Program-made: the position numbers and the translations under genes
From: Auriscalpium vulgare
Lineage: Eukaryota > Basidiomycota > Agaricomycetes > Russulales > Auriscalpiaceae
Direction: 5' to 3'
Assembly: GCA_019915015.1 (NCBI GenBank)
Contig: JAHBBC010000003.1
Coordinates: 2,170,001 to 2,234,000, forward strand
Length of the DNA stretch: 64,000 nt
The notes under the pieces: generated by a model
Database searches by the model: none
Seen by the model: the letters and a program-made list of their open reading frames with translations, nothing else
Told to the model about the DNA's origin: nothing
Part shown: positions 43,439 through 53,616 of the stretch, one piece after another
How the letters are laid out: each line of letters opens with the position of its first letter
Numbering within the stretch: position 1 is the first letter of the stretch

Positions 43439-43909
43439 ATTTGTCATCTGTGAGCACCTCGTTCTTGGATGTTATATTTCACAGCTTACCTCTCTGTAAA
43501 GAGGGCTTGCATATTCTTTTCTGTCTTTTGAGGACAGTCTTATACCATCTCGACTGCCTAATGGACCTTGTTAGATCTTGTTATGTAGCTTTAGGAATCG
43601 TATCTTATGCTTGAAATTCAATTCATTGCCACGTGAAGTGCTGTGAAGAGGACTCACCTAGTCGGCCTCACGCCGAGTGCTACCCGATGAACGCGAGCCT
43701 TACAAATTGGTGCTATCAAGGCTGAACGACGACCTCCATTTAGACGCGCATATCGCGCCATCCAACGCCTCAATGATCCATTTACACACCCGTGTATCCG
43801 CGCAGTCGGCGGCCTCACACAGCAATGGGAGCCTTCAATCGCTTCATAAGCAACCACGAAACCTGAACGACAGACAAACCAAACTCTTTTCTTGACCGCG
43901 ATCTCATAA
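43439..43909. other. Intergenic region, modular protein A 3' end / permease promoter
   Basis: 471 bp between two plus-strand genes. It is T-rich at first (3' untranslated region). A short CT-rich leader (AAACTCTTTTCTTGACC) lies before the permease ATG. Nothing else is seen. Confidence 0.45.
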
Positions 43910-46124
43910 ATGGCGCTAGAGGTCAGCAGGTCGGACGGCAGAAGCTCAGCGGCGTCTAGTGCAAGCGGTCCGAAAGCGGTCGACGTTGAAGTTCAGGAAG
44001 TCGTCGCGGATGAGTTGGAACATCCGGGAGCACCTCCTGAAACGGTGTGTCTTTAGGGCGTTGATATCCGGCTGTAGGTTTCAACGGTCTCTGACCGCGC
44101 GTTGCGCAGGGCAACCCGCTCGGCCGGGAGGTGACCCTGCTATCCGCAGTCATGCTGAACCTTGGGCAACTGCTTGGTTCAGGAATTTTTTCAGTCCCAG
44201 GAGTGGTGCTCAACTCGGTGGGCTCCGTTGGCTTGTTGCTGACGTTCTGGGTAATTGCGCCAATATTTGCGTTCGGTGAGCCTTTCAGCCATGCACGCGT
44301 CCTTGGCACCGCGTCTCACACATATGTTAGTCGGCTTGGCCGCCTACACTGAGCTAGCGAGCATGTTTCCGAACCGCTCGGGAGCCGAGGTTGTGTTTCT
44401 GGAACAGGCTTACCCACGTCCTCGGTTCTTCGTCCCAATTGCCTTTGCGGTGACGGCTGTTCTGCTCTCGTCAGTATTCGAGAAATAACATCATCGACGA
44501 TGGAACTCTTTGTCCTGATTTTTTTTGGCACACAGGTTCAGCGCAACGAACTCTGTGGTTTTCGCTCAATACTTTCTCGCGATCTTTGACATCCCTGTCA
44601 CAGAGTTCCGACAAACATCGCTTGCTCTAGCTGTGGCGACATTCTGCGTTGGAGGTCAGTCCAAAATATACAATCAGCCGTTGTGTCTGTTGCTAACGTT
44701 CGCGTAGCCGTGGGGGTATCCACCAAGTGGTCACTGAAAGCGGTCAATTTTCTGACAGCCTTCAAAGTCCTCTCTTTGGCATTGTGAGCCCGTTGTTTAG
44801 TCTGCCCTCTATCCAAACCGGCTGAATCCTCCTCAGCATCGCACTGACAGGCATCGCCGTCCTCACCGGGCTGACCCGCATCACTCACCCCTTTGCAAAC
44901 TTCGAGAATCTCTGGGCAGGCGGGAGCAGTAACCCCAACGCCCTCGCGACAGCCCTCGTCAAGACGAACTTCGCTTTCGTCGGCTGGGCCAACGCCTTCA
45001 ACGTCCTCGCAGAAGTGAAAGGCAAGAGCCCAGTGCGCACGGTGCGCAATGCAGGATATATATCCCTCGGGATAGTCACAGTGCTCTTCTTTCTGGTGAA
45101 CGTCGCGTACGTAGCAGCAGTGCCGATAGATGAGATCAAGGGCTCCGGACAGCTAGTCGCGGCTCTGTTTTTTAAGTATGTGTTTGGCGAGCATTGGGCA
45201 TCCAAGATACTTCCGATACTTGTCGTGCTGAGCTGCGTGGGCAACATAGTAAGAGTCTTCTCCTCTCCAGTGTATTGCTATGTACTTACTTGTCCTATCA
45301 GATTGCTGTTGTAAGTTATCTATGGTCTTCACATGGCATTCCTGAGCATCATATATGCGCAGACCGTCGGTCAAGCTCGCGTCATTCGCGAAGTTGCACG
45401 GCAGGGCCTTCTGCCCTACCCTCAGTTCTTTGCCTCAACGAAACCATGGGGAACCCCTCTAGCACCAGTCGGTCTGAAGTACCTGCTAACTGCTATCGTC
45501 ATTCTGGCACTCCCAGCGAAGGACGCATTCAACTTCCTCCTCGACCTGGCGTCATACCCTCATTTGGTACGTGGGAGGATTTCGATGCTTCCAGTAAATT
45601 CAATCAGGCTGCTGTAGGTATTCACGATGGCGACTGGGATCGGCATATGGGTTCTCCGTCGAAGGCGCGCTGCTGAAGGCTTCTCGCCGTCGCCCTTCAA
45701 GGTGTGGAATAGTGCGATCATCATGTGGCTCGTGAAGTGCGCCTTCCTTCTGATCATGCCATGGTATGTCTCGTAGTGCCTTGCAAATGCAGGCTCGATT
45801 GCTAAAATCAACACAGGGTACCGCCGGAGGAAGGTCACGGAGACGTATCCTTCTGGTACGCGACGTACTGCGTTGTTGGCATTGCTATCCTCGCGGTATG
45901 TCATGGACGCCTCCGATAAGAGAATCTGCTCACGGCATTCTCGTTTCTAGCTCTGCGCCGTATACTACTACGTCTGGATCATCCTTCTACCTCGCATAGG
46001 CGGATACGAGATAGTAGAGGAGGTCATAGAGCTGGGCGGCGGCGCGCGTACCACCCATCTCGTGCGGAAGTACCACAGAGATGCAGAGGAAGAAAGGCCT
46101 CTCCTCGCCAGCTCATCGTCTTAG
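43910..46124 (+). CDS. Mup1-type amino-acid (methionine) permease, APC superfamily
   Basis: A plasma-membrane permease of the L-type/Mup1 branch that imports methionine or other neutral amino acids with protons. ATG 43910-43912; about 45 hydrophilic residues precede the first membrane segment. TM1 has the APC motif LGQLLGSGIFSVPGVVLNSVGS in overlapping pieces. Further signatures are AGLAAYTELASMFPNRSGAEVV, FSATNSVVFAQYF, ANFENLWAGGSSNPNALATAL, KTNFAFVGWANAFNVLAEVKG and TVGQARVIREVARQGLLP. Around twelve hydrophobic segments are present. The tail ends RDAEEERPLLASSSS with TAG at 46122-46124. About ten introns are removed, and several open frames run on into intron sequence. Substrate is inferred from the Mup1-like TM1 and lengths, not proven. 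Confidence 0.88.
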
Positions 46125-46485
46125 ACAGTTTGACTGTGCATTATCCTAGACCTGTGTTGTAATCTTATAAATTATCGTCGATCGTCAGTCCAGTCGTGGT
46201 ATTATTTGTGTTAGAGCGGGGGTGGTTGGTACGCTGAGAAAGTTAGGAAAGCGTTGCGTTCGATAGCGCAGACTGATCTAAGTATAAGATGGATCCAAAA
46301 CGCGGAGGGAGAAAGACTGGAACAGACGGAAGCGGTACTGTATACACGAGGATATAATCATACAGGCATCGAGAAAAGGGAAAACTTGAGAAAATAAATG
46401 TGCAATATGTACTAACCTAATTGTGGCTCTGAAATCATGAAAATACTATGTGCGTGTAACGTGGACCGTCCGTCCGGATTGTAGG
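46125..46485. other. Convergent 3' intergenic region
   Basis: 361 bp between the convergent 3' ends of the permease and the metallopeptidase. It is AT-richer than the genes and has no supported feature. Confidence 0.5.
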
Positions 46486-48419
46486 TTATGAGTGTTCTGG
46501 ACGCCGTGCGCTAAGTGCCTGCAACTCGTCGACGACCCGATTGCGCTCCCGCCGCCACCGAGCGAGCTCGTCGCGCAGCTTCTCGATTCGAACCTCATTA
46601 ATTGGGTGGCCCGAGCCCATGATCTTCATCGCAACAGTGCTTTTGTCCTTCTCTTGCTTGATAGCTGAACCAGGAGTGCATTCGGCGGTACTGGGGACCA
46701 TGGCGCGGTGCTCCCAGAAGGCCATAGCTAGGCGTGGGTCAAAGCCTGCGTAGGCTAAGAGTCTGCAGTTCATAAGCGGTCGGTCAGCTATATGACGAGG
46801 GAAGCGCGAAGACGGACCTCGCGGATACAACGTCGGCCTCAATTTCCTGTTTGACGGTGGAGCAAAGCTCGCCTAGCTTGGACAGCTCGGTTGAACCAGC
46901 TTTACCCAGGTTGGCAACCGCATCGTTGACGAAGGGGCCGAAGAACATGGTCACAGGGAATAGAAGTGTCCGCAGCACGTCCGACACGATCGACAACATT
47001 CCCGGCACGAAGATCGTAAACGACGAAAGTGTTTCGAGATGATGCGACAAGATAAGGTGTGAGAGTTCGTGTGCGAGAAGGATGGCTAGGTCGGAAGTCT
47101 GTGCGGGAGTAGGCTGGAGGTGCTGCACAGGGGGCGTCACGGACATAACGCTCCCAAAGAGGGACGCCCACCACGACGTCTCTTCGGAGAGAGGCACATT
47201 CACAATGGTCTTCATATTTGGCGCTGGATGGCGCTCCACGATCTTATCCAGGAATCCAGAGAACACGACGATGCCGCCAGCACCGTCCGGCCCGAACCCG
47301 TACGAAAAGGCGTTGCATGAGTTCGGGTCGTCAATGAGGATGAGGGAGTATGGAGGGCCCGGGATGATGTGCGGTATTGATGGTGGACTGACGACGCTGC
47401 ATGCCCACGGCATTTGAGACATAATTTGGCGGATATATTCCGTCCCGCGCGGCCGGGGGCGCAGAGGATAATCGGCGGGCGGGGGTAGTGGGATATCGTC
47501 TGGCCCACGGTCGAGCCAGACGGGCTCCAAGGCGTGCTCGTCACCCAAGTGCGGGATAGCAGTCTCGAGCGAGCGGAGTGTGTCGCGCACCCATGCGTAT
47601 CGCCAATCGCTGGGCGGGATGATCGTGGGCGGGCCGTCCTTGGCGATAATCTCCCCCACCGCTTGATACCACCCCGGGCCGGCCAGCTGGTTGGCGATCT
47701 CGTCTTCTTCCTCAGGGGAAAGTAGGATCAGACGCCATCTGAGCGAATACGTTACTATTGCCAGCACGACATGACGGCAAGAAATGCATACCGTCCAGTC
47801 AAAGGCGTCCTTTCCATGCATGCAATAACGGTCACCCAGAAGAGGATGATCGGCGTAAACATGAGAGCATGAAATAAAAGCGTGCGCTGTCGAATACCTC
47901 GGAGCATCTTGCTTTTCTTGGCCAGCATCTTCTCAAAATGGCCAGGTAATTCGACACCAGGGTGGTCTGCTTTGTGCTTCTCGACATGGCGCAGGAACCT
48001 CCGCGACGCGTGGTTTTTGAATAGAATGAAAGGGATAAATGTGAGGGCGACACGACCAACCGTGCGTATGATCTCCATCGCGGTAGATGCCTTAGTAGAC
48101 AGAGCTGAATTAGCAAGTCAGGCCTCCCAGCGCGTCGTTGACGTACTTTGAGGAGGGCGAGGAGAGGGACCCATGCAACGTCCCTTCGAGGCGTAGAATG
48201 GAAGCCCATCGTGCCCGCGGGCGACCACAGAAGATTGCGCTGGTCGCTCTGAGTTGGACCGGCGATCTGGAGCAGTGCGGGCGCCGCGCGATATGGCACA
48301 CGTGCATACCCGTTGGTGAGGGGCAGTGAAAACGCGCGGTGACTATGAGCGGTGTGGGTGTGGCATGTGCGGACGAGCGGGGGACGGAGGAGGGTGTTGC
48401 GCATATGTAGACGCAGCAT
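46486..48419 (-). CDS. OMA1: Oma1-like mitochondrial M48 metallopeptidase
   Basis: Oma1 is a zinc metalloprotease of the mitochondrial inner membrane involved in quality control and stress-activated cleavage. ATG at 48417-48419 opens a basic, acid-free N-terminus (LRLHMRNTLLRPPLVR), a mitochondrial targeting sequence. Two hydrophobic stretches follow (VALTFIPFILF and LMFTPIILFWVTVIAC), then RTPLTGRWRLILLSPEEE, which resembles the TGR segment of Oma1. The catalytic HELSH (HEXXH) is encoded at about 47057-47071, preceded by DLAILLA. The downstream metal ligand region is KQEIEADVVSARLLAYAGFDP. The C-terminus has GSGHPINEVRIEKL, typical of M48C. The chain is longer than yeast Oma1 because of a Pro-rich insert around the DIPLPPPADYPLRP segment. 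Introns separate the N-terminal exon and the region near 46760-46840. Confidence 0.87.
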
Positions 48420-48770
48420 TGTACATGGTGGTGAGACACAAACTGGCTGCCGCGCGATGGCGGCTACTCTACTAGTAGTGCCTGTACGTCGGACCCGCTC
48501 GGTCACAACTTCTGTCCTATCCTACGCCTGTGACTCATGCGCAGTCGATACGGCGGCTATAGTGCATTCTACCGCGATCAGGGCAGTTGGACGGGACGGA
48601 CAGGCAGCCAGGGCGCTTACCACCGGCCGAAGGCTTGCGTGTTCAGCTCGGCAGACGGCAATCGCCCCAGCATTTCTATTCGCCGCCTCTGCAATAGACT
48701 TCTATCAAACTTACACTATTTTACGAAGCGTAAATCCGTGCACGACCATAACGCGTGCGCGCAAGCCCAC
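48420..48770. other. Promoter region of the Oma1-like gene
   Basis: 351 bp between two minus-strand genes. It carries the OMA1 promoter and the 3' region of SVF1. No RNA gene or ORF with support. Confidence 0.45.
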
Positions 48771-50209
48771 TCATTCCGAGATGAACGTCGACTCGACGTA
48801 CGTGTGCCCTTCCACCTCGAGGCCCGCTGACAGACCAGGGACCAGCGCGTCAGAGCCAGTGATTACAAGCTTCGAAGGGTTGATCCACTGGGTTGTTGCA
48901 AGTCATCAAACCGAGGCGTACATGGCAACAGCAACCGTCTGCTCACCTGGTAGATGTATGGCTTGGTGCCTGCGACGTAACTAAGAACGGCTTTGATAAC
49001 GGTCGGAATCTCAGCGAGGAAGTCGACTTTCTCGATCAATCCCTTCGGACTTTCGAGAGAGCCAACATCGACTGACAGGCTAGCGTCAACGGAGCCAGGC
49101 GCGTCGGCATGGATGGAGGGGCCCGTCCAGTGGAACAGGAGTTCGGAGGGCATCGCGTAACCCGTTTCGGGATCGTGAACGGGGTCGAGGTGTGCAGTCC
49201 GCGAGACAACCTCCGCCGTCTCTGGCTGCTCCTCATCTGGCCACTTCGTCTCCGCCGTTACCGCCACGAGCTTCCCGCCGACCACCAGCGACCCAACGTT
49301 CACCCTCACGAACCCAGAGCCTGCGCCCTTTCCGCCGTACGCGTCGATCGTCGTGAACTCCATCTGGATCGCAGAGACGCCGCCGTGCTGCGAGCTTTGG
49401 AAATTCGCGAAATTCCAGCGCGCGGCGACGAGGTTCGGCCGCATGCCCTGGATCGCGTGCACGAACATGCCGGGGCCTTCGACGGGAATGTCCTTATCCC
49501 CAGCAGTGATGCTGCCAGACACGATGGTATGCGGCCAGAAGCGGTGGACAACGTAGCCCTCCGGACTCTCGAGATCCGGACCAAAGTACGAAAATCCGCC
49601 CTTGGGGCCCTTGCCCACCTTGAAGCCGGGGACGCCTACGGGGCGACGGACATTGAACGATAGCTTGACATCCTCTGTCAGGGTGGCAACGATGTCGTAG
49701 GACTCGGGGTAGTCGCCATCGGGCGTCGATGTGTGGGTCACAGTGAACTCGTCGGACTGACTCGAACGCTTGTCCAAGCCTTCTGGGGGCGTGAGGAAGT
49801 TGGACACGTTCACAGAGCGCCAGATCTTCTCCCCGGTGCTGGGATTGAAGTACTTGAACGTGAACTGCACGGTGGGGTACCACAGCCTAGATCGATGTTA
49901 GATCCTGCAGCGTGTGCGCAGACTGGCAGAGGTGCGCACCCGATGGAGGAGTGGATCACTTGGCACATCACCGACGATCCATCTGGAAGATTGATGTACC
50001 ACGCCTGAGTCTCACTCACGAATCCGCCTGAGCACGCCCACTCTGTATCCTGCGGCTCGAGCTCGCCATACAAGTCGGCTGGTGCACGGCCCGAAGACAC
50101 TGGGTGGAAGTTGGGAGCAGTCGGATCGACGGGAGCGACCGTTCTGAGGCACTGTCAGCTACGGCGCGAGCTGTAGAGCGCATACTCACGAGAAGAAAGA
50201 GGAGAACAT
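48771..50209 (-). CDS. SVF1: Survival factor Svf1
   Basis: Svf1 is a fungal protein of a lipocalin-like double-barrel fold, needed for survival under oxidative stress in yeast and linked there to lipid (ceramide) transport. ATG at 50207-50209 begins MFSSFFS, an amphipathic start typical of the family. After a GTGAGT...CTCAG intron comes TVAPVDPTAPNFHPVSS, then ELEPQDTEWACSGGFVSETQ, all characteristic. Later segments include KYFNPSTGEKIWRSVNV, GPKGGFSYFGPDLESPEGYV, RFWPHTIVSGSI, FVHAIQGMRPNLVAARWNFANF and SAIQMEFTTIDAYGGKG. A last exon after a GTGAGC...CCAG intron reads WINPSKLVITGSDALVPGL and ends GHTYVESTFISE with TGA at 48771-48773. Length and domain order are normal. Confidence 0.93.
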
Positions 50210-50395
50210 GGTGGTCGAGGGTAGAGCAATACGCGGTCACTTCATTCGAAAATCGCGATCCAGCGGACCAGCGCGTTCCCGGCCTGGCGGCCGAGACCGG
50301 AGCGCGCCGCCGGCCCGCCTTGCTCTACACTAGCCTCCGAGTCCTATTAGTATGTATCCGACGTAAAGACAGCGCTGCCGCATATTGACCCTCAG

Positions 50396-51604
50396 CTACC
50401 CGTTCTCCAACTGCCGCTGCCGCTTCGTCAACGGGCCATCGTCGGACACATCAGCCTCTCTCTTTGCGTTGATGTTTTCGTCCGTCGACGGTTGAGCCTC
50501 CGCAGTAAATATCGGATCAGTAAATGTTATGGCGCGACTGTCACCGTCAGAAGCCTGAGTGTCAAATTGAGTCGCTTGACCTACGTCCAATATATTTGGA
50601 TGCAATCACCGTAATATATGGACCATCCGTTATGGCCCACGACAGATCAGCCGCCCCCAACCCTCCACTCAGTACCGCACTGGCCTGCAGCCGGGATGAA
50701 GATGCAGGTTCGCTGTCCCGACCAGTGGTCTCCTGGATTTTGCAAAACCTGAGCGTGCCCGCTTCTAATGCTTCTCGCAAGGCTCTGTTCTGACTCGACG
50801 ATAGCGAGGAAGGGTTCTGTTTCGGGATATCGACGGGCCAGCCGACGACCCGAACACCGTATACATTGAGATTGTCATGGTTCGTCCATTTCATGTCGGC
50901 ATTGCGTACCCCTGAAGCTGACCTGCCGCACACATCAGTGACAGTGCCCGGGCCATGCCTTGAATATACCTACCTGAGCGCATTGCGGACCGCAGCGTAG
51001 ACATCGGCTTTCACCTGGTGAGCTGTCTCTCTTCTGAGAGGAAAAGCGGCACTCTGAGCGACGATGGGGGAGGTGCTATGGCTCGCCGCGACAGCATGAG
51101 CTTTGAATGCTTTTGTGCCAGTCGCTCCCCCACCCCGCATACCTCTCCAGAACTCGCGGCCCAGCTCTGTGCCCCCAAGGAAGCCGTCGTGGTCTGGGTC
51201 TGATGGGTTAACTACTAGGAGCATGGCTTGAAGTCCAGCAATCTGGTTCAGCGATTCCACCGCACGCGAGGTGGCTACGAGGACTTCCTGCACTGCGCGA
51301 AGCATTTAGCAAACCGCACAGGGTGCACTATCAAATCTGGAGTACCTCTTTCTCTTCTTTCTGTAACTGAGCCAAGGGCCTCGGTGTCAGACTCGAACAG
51401 ATACTTGCAGTGCATTTCAGCAACATGGCGTCGCACCTAGACACGAATCGCCTGATGAACGACTAAGTGGTGGAGCACACAAAGCACTGAACGCACCTCG
51501 GAGACAGGTATGTTCTCCCTACATGCAAATGCCTGCATGTCTGCGATAGTCTTCTCCATAAACGCGTCGAGCCTCTCCAGCAACAGCTCGTCCGGCGGAG
51601 CCAT
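50396..51604 (-). CDS. Protein of unknown function with basic C-terminal motif
   Basis: ATG at 51602-51604 opens DELLLERLDAFMEKTIADMQ, a helical start. Exons join in phase through VRRHVAEMHCKYLFESDTEAL, EVLVATSRAVESLNQIAGLQ, NPSDPDHDGFLGGTELGREF, then SGVRNADMKWTNHDNLNVYG with VRVVGWPVDIPKQNPSSL, and SSSQNRALREALEAGTLRF. A GTGATT...CTCAG intron gives ASDGDSRAITFTDPIF and the end DGPLTKRQRQLENG, with TAG at 50396-50398. I do not recognise a family. The Trp-rich middle part resembles a small fold, and TKRQRQ could be a nuclear localisation signal. Consistent splicing and normal codon use support a real gene of about 330 residues. It is divergent from the ACL4-like gene. Confidence 0.62.
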
Positions 51605-51936
51605 GGTGATGGCACAGCAGCACTAAACCCAGCGCAAAGCAGGTGTTGTTGAGCTCGGTATCATGCAAGCAGCGCTGAAGGAAAAGCTCGTTATGGCCTA
51701 AGTGAAGGAGGCAGCATGCGCATGCGCGTGCCATTCCTTTGTTGTCAAGAGTTGGTCTTTGGCAGTGAAGCGCCCGTCGCCCGACACACTCGGCGCAGCC
51801 GGAGAGATATTCCCAAAAGGACGCCGACGCCGCATTGCAGTAGATCCCGAATCTTGAGATCTACCCGAGCGTTTTGCAGTCCGGCTGCGAGTCCCCTCTC
51901 CCCGTCCGCTCACTTGTTTTTTGGATTTCTTGGGCG
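51605..51936. promoter_or_regulatory. Divergent promoter region, unknown gene / ACL4-like gene
   Basis: 332 bp between two divergent ATGs. On the plus side a T-rich tract (CTTGTTTTTTGGATTTCTTGG) lies just before the ACL4 start. No TATA box is clear. Confidence 0.45.
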
Positions 51937-53307
51937 ATGGGACGAACACGTACCAGAACACGAAAGGCACGGCCACCAGCGCTCGACGCGGTTGAAGCTC
52001 AGGAGGAAAAGAAATCGCAGCCCTCTGTGTCTGCCCTTCTCGAGAAGGCGCAGGAACTGATCGTGCAGTGCGATTACGAGCTCGCGGGGAAGTTTGCGCA
52101 GAGGATTCTGCAGAGGGAGCCGAGGTATGCAGAGGCCAAAGAACTTCTTGGGGTCACACAGCTTGAGACAGGAGAGCTAGAGGCGGCGAAGCAGGTGCGT
52201 GCATATCGCATACAAAGTGTATAAACTTCTGATGTCTCATCTTCCTCTTCCTAGACGTTCTCTTCGTTGATACCACCTAGCGCTACCGCACCGTCACCTC
52301 CTCCACCCGCGGCATATCTGTATCTCGCACAGCTCAGCGACGATCCGCAAATTGCTCTCCAACACTACCGCACGGCCGTGGATCTCTTGACGGTGCAACT
52401 GAAAGGAAAGGAACGTGCTGTCAATTTTCCATCCGAAGATGACGAGCAGGAGACGAAACGCACGATCGTCCGTGCGCTCATCGGGCAGGTGGAAATTTGG
52501 ATGGACCCCGCTTATGACCTCTGGTGCGCCCCGACAACAACCTGGACCATTCCCAACTAACGCGTCGTGGTGGCAGTTTTGATCCTGCAGCTGAATCCAC
52601 GTGTGAGGAGCTACTCCAGGCAGCGCTCAAAGTGGACACAGACAATACAGAGGCATTACAAACACTAGCCTCCGTACGTATGTCGCAATCGCGGCCAGAC
52701 GAAGCGAAGGAAATTCTCGAGAAAGCTTGGACATCGTGGAAGGACCTGGACACAGGTGAAAGCCCAACAGTGTAATCTTTGTGACTCTATTCTGATGTTT
52801 GTACTCTCAGATGATCCAAAGCTGCCGCCAATACCCAGCAGATTGGCTTTGACCAAGCTATTCCTTGAACTTGAATTGTATACTCCGGCTTTGCTCGTGT
52901 TACAAGGCATCATGGCCGCCGATGACGAAGAGGTTGAAGCCTGGTACCTCGAGGGCTGGTGCTTTTACCTCATGGCAGAGCAAGCGCACGAGAGAGGCGG
53001 GAAAATGGACTCCTTCTCCTGGGAGGAGCTTGCCCGAGACGCACGAGATTGTCTGGAGACGTGCAAGACGGTGAGCGCTTTCCTTTTTTCTCGGGTAGGC
53101 GACGGACGATCACAATCTTCTGTTTAGCTTCATATCAATCAGGCTCATCCTGACGCTCCACTGCGAGACCATGTCAAGGAGTTGATAGGCAAGCTAGAGG
53201 AGATGGGGATCAAACCATCTCCCGAGGACGAAGATCGGGAGGATGAGGAGGGTTGGGAAGACATGAAGGGGAGCGAAGAGAGCGATGGCGACGTCGACAT
53301 GTCCTAA
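51937..53307 (+). CDS. ACL4: TPR protein, Acl4-like chaperone of ribosomal protein Rpl4
   Basis: Acl4 is a dedicated TPR chaperone that captures nascent Rpl4 and escorts it to nuclear pre-60S particles. ATG 51937 begins GRTRTRTRKARPPALD, a basic tail. TPR-like helices follow: VSALLEKAQELIVQCDYELA, FAQRILQREPRYAEAKELLG and AYLYLAQLSDDPQIALQHYR. Further helices are STCEELLQAALKVDTDNTEA, LQTLASVRMSQSRPDEAKEI, RLALTKLFLELELYTPALLV and EVEAWYLEGWCFYLMAEQ. The C-terminus is strongly acidic and ends DEEGWEDMKGSEESDGDVDM, as in Acl4 proteins, with TAA at 53305-53307. Four introns are supported by phase. Identity rests on the TPR pattern, acidic tail and size, so confidence in the specific name is moderate. 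Confidence 0.78.
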
Positions 53308-53616
53308 CTTAGACGCTCAACGTCATGATAGCTCCAGCGTCCTTGCAAACAAAAACAGTAGCATCCATCGCCTCCACTGCAGTTTGCCTGTGATCGTGCC
53401 TAGGAGACACCAGGGCATAAGGGGGACCAAACTCCTTCATTGCAAGACAAGTACTGGTATGTGAACGATAGAAATGATGAATTTGGGGTATACGATTGAC
53501 TGTGGATGCTGGATGCCTATCAACGAAGACAAGGCACCCGGCCTCCCCATTCACAAAGAGCCATGCCGTTGGGGCGACTTCTGCCCATGGTATGTGAAGA
53601 CAACAAATCGCTCCTT
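53308..53616. other. Convergent intergenic region
   Basis: 309 bp between the 3' ends of the ACL4-like gene and modular protein B. No supported feature. Confidence 0.5.

Noticed and set aside
48352..48984. 210-codon plus-strand frame
   Set aside because: It covers the promoter of the Oma1-like gene and the last exon of SVF1 on the other strand; no domain.
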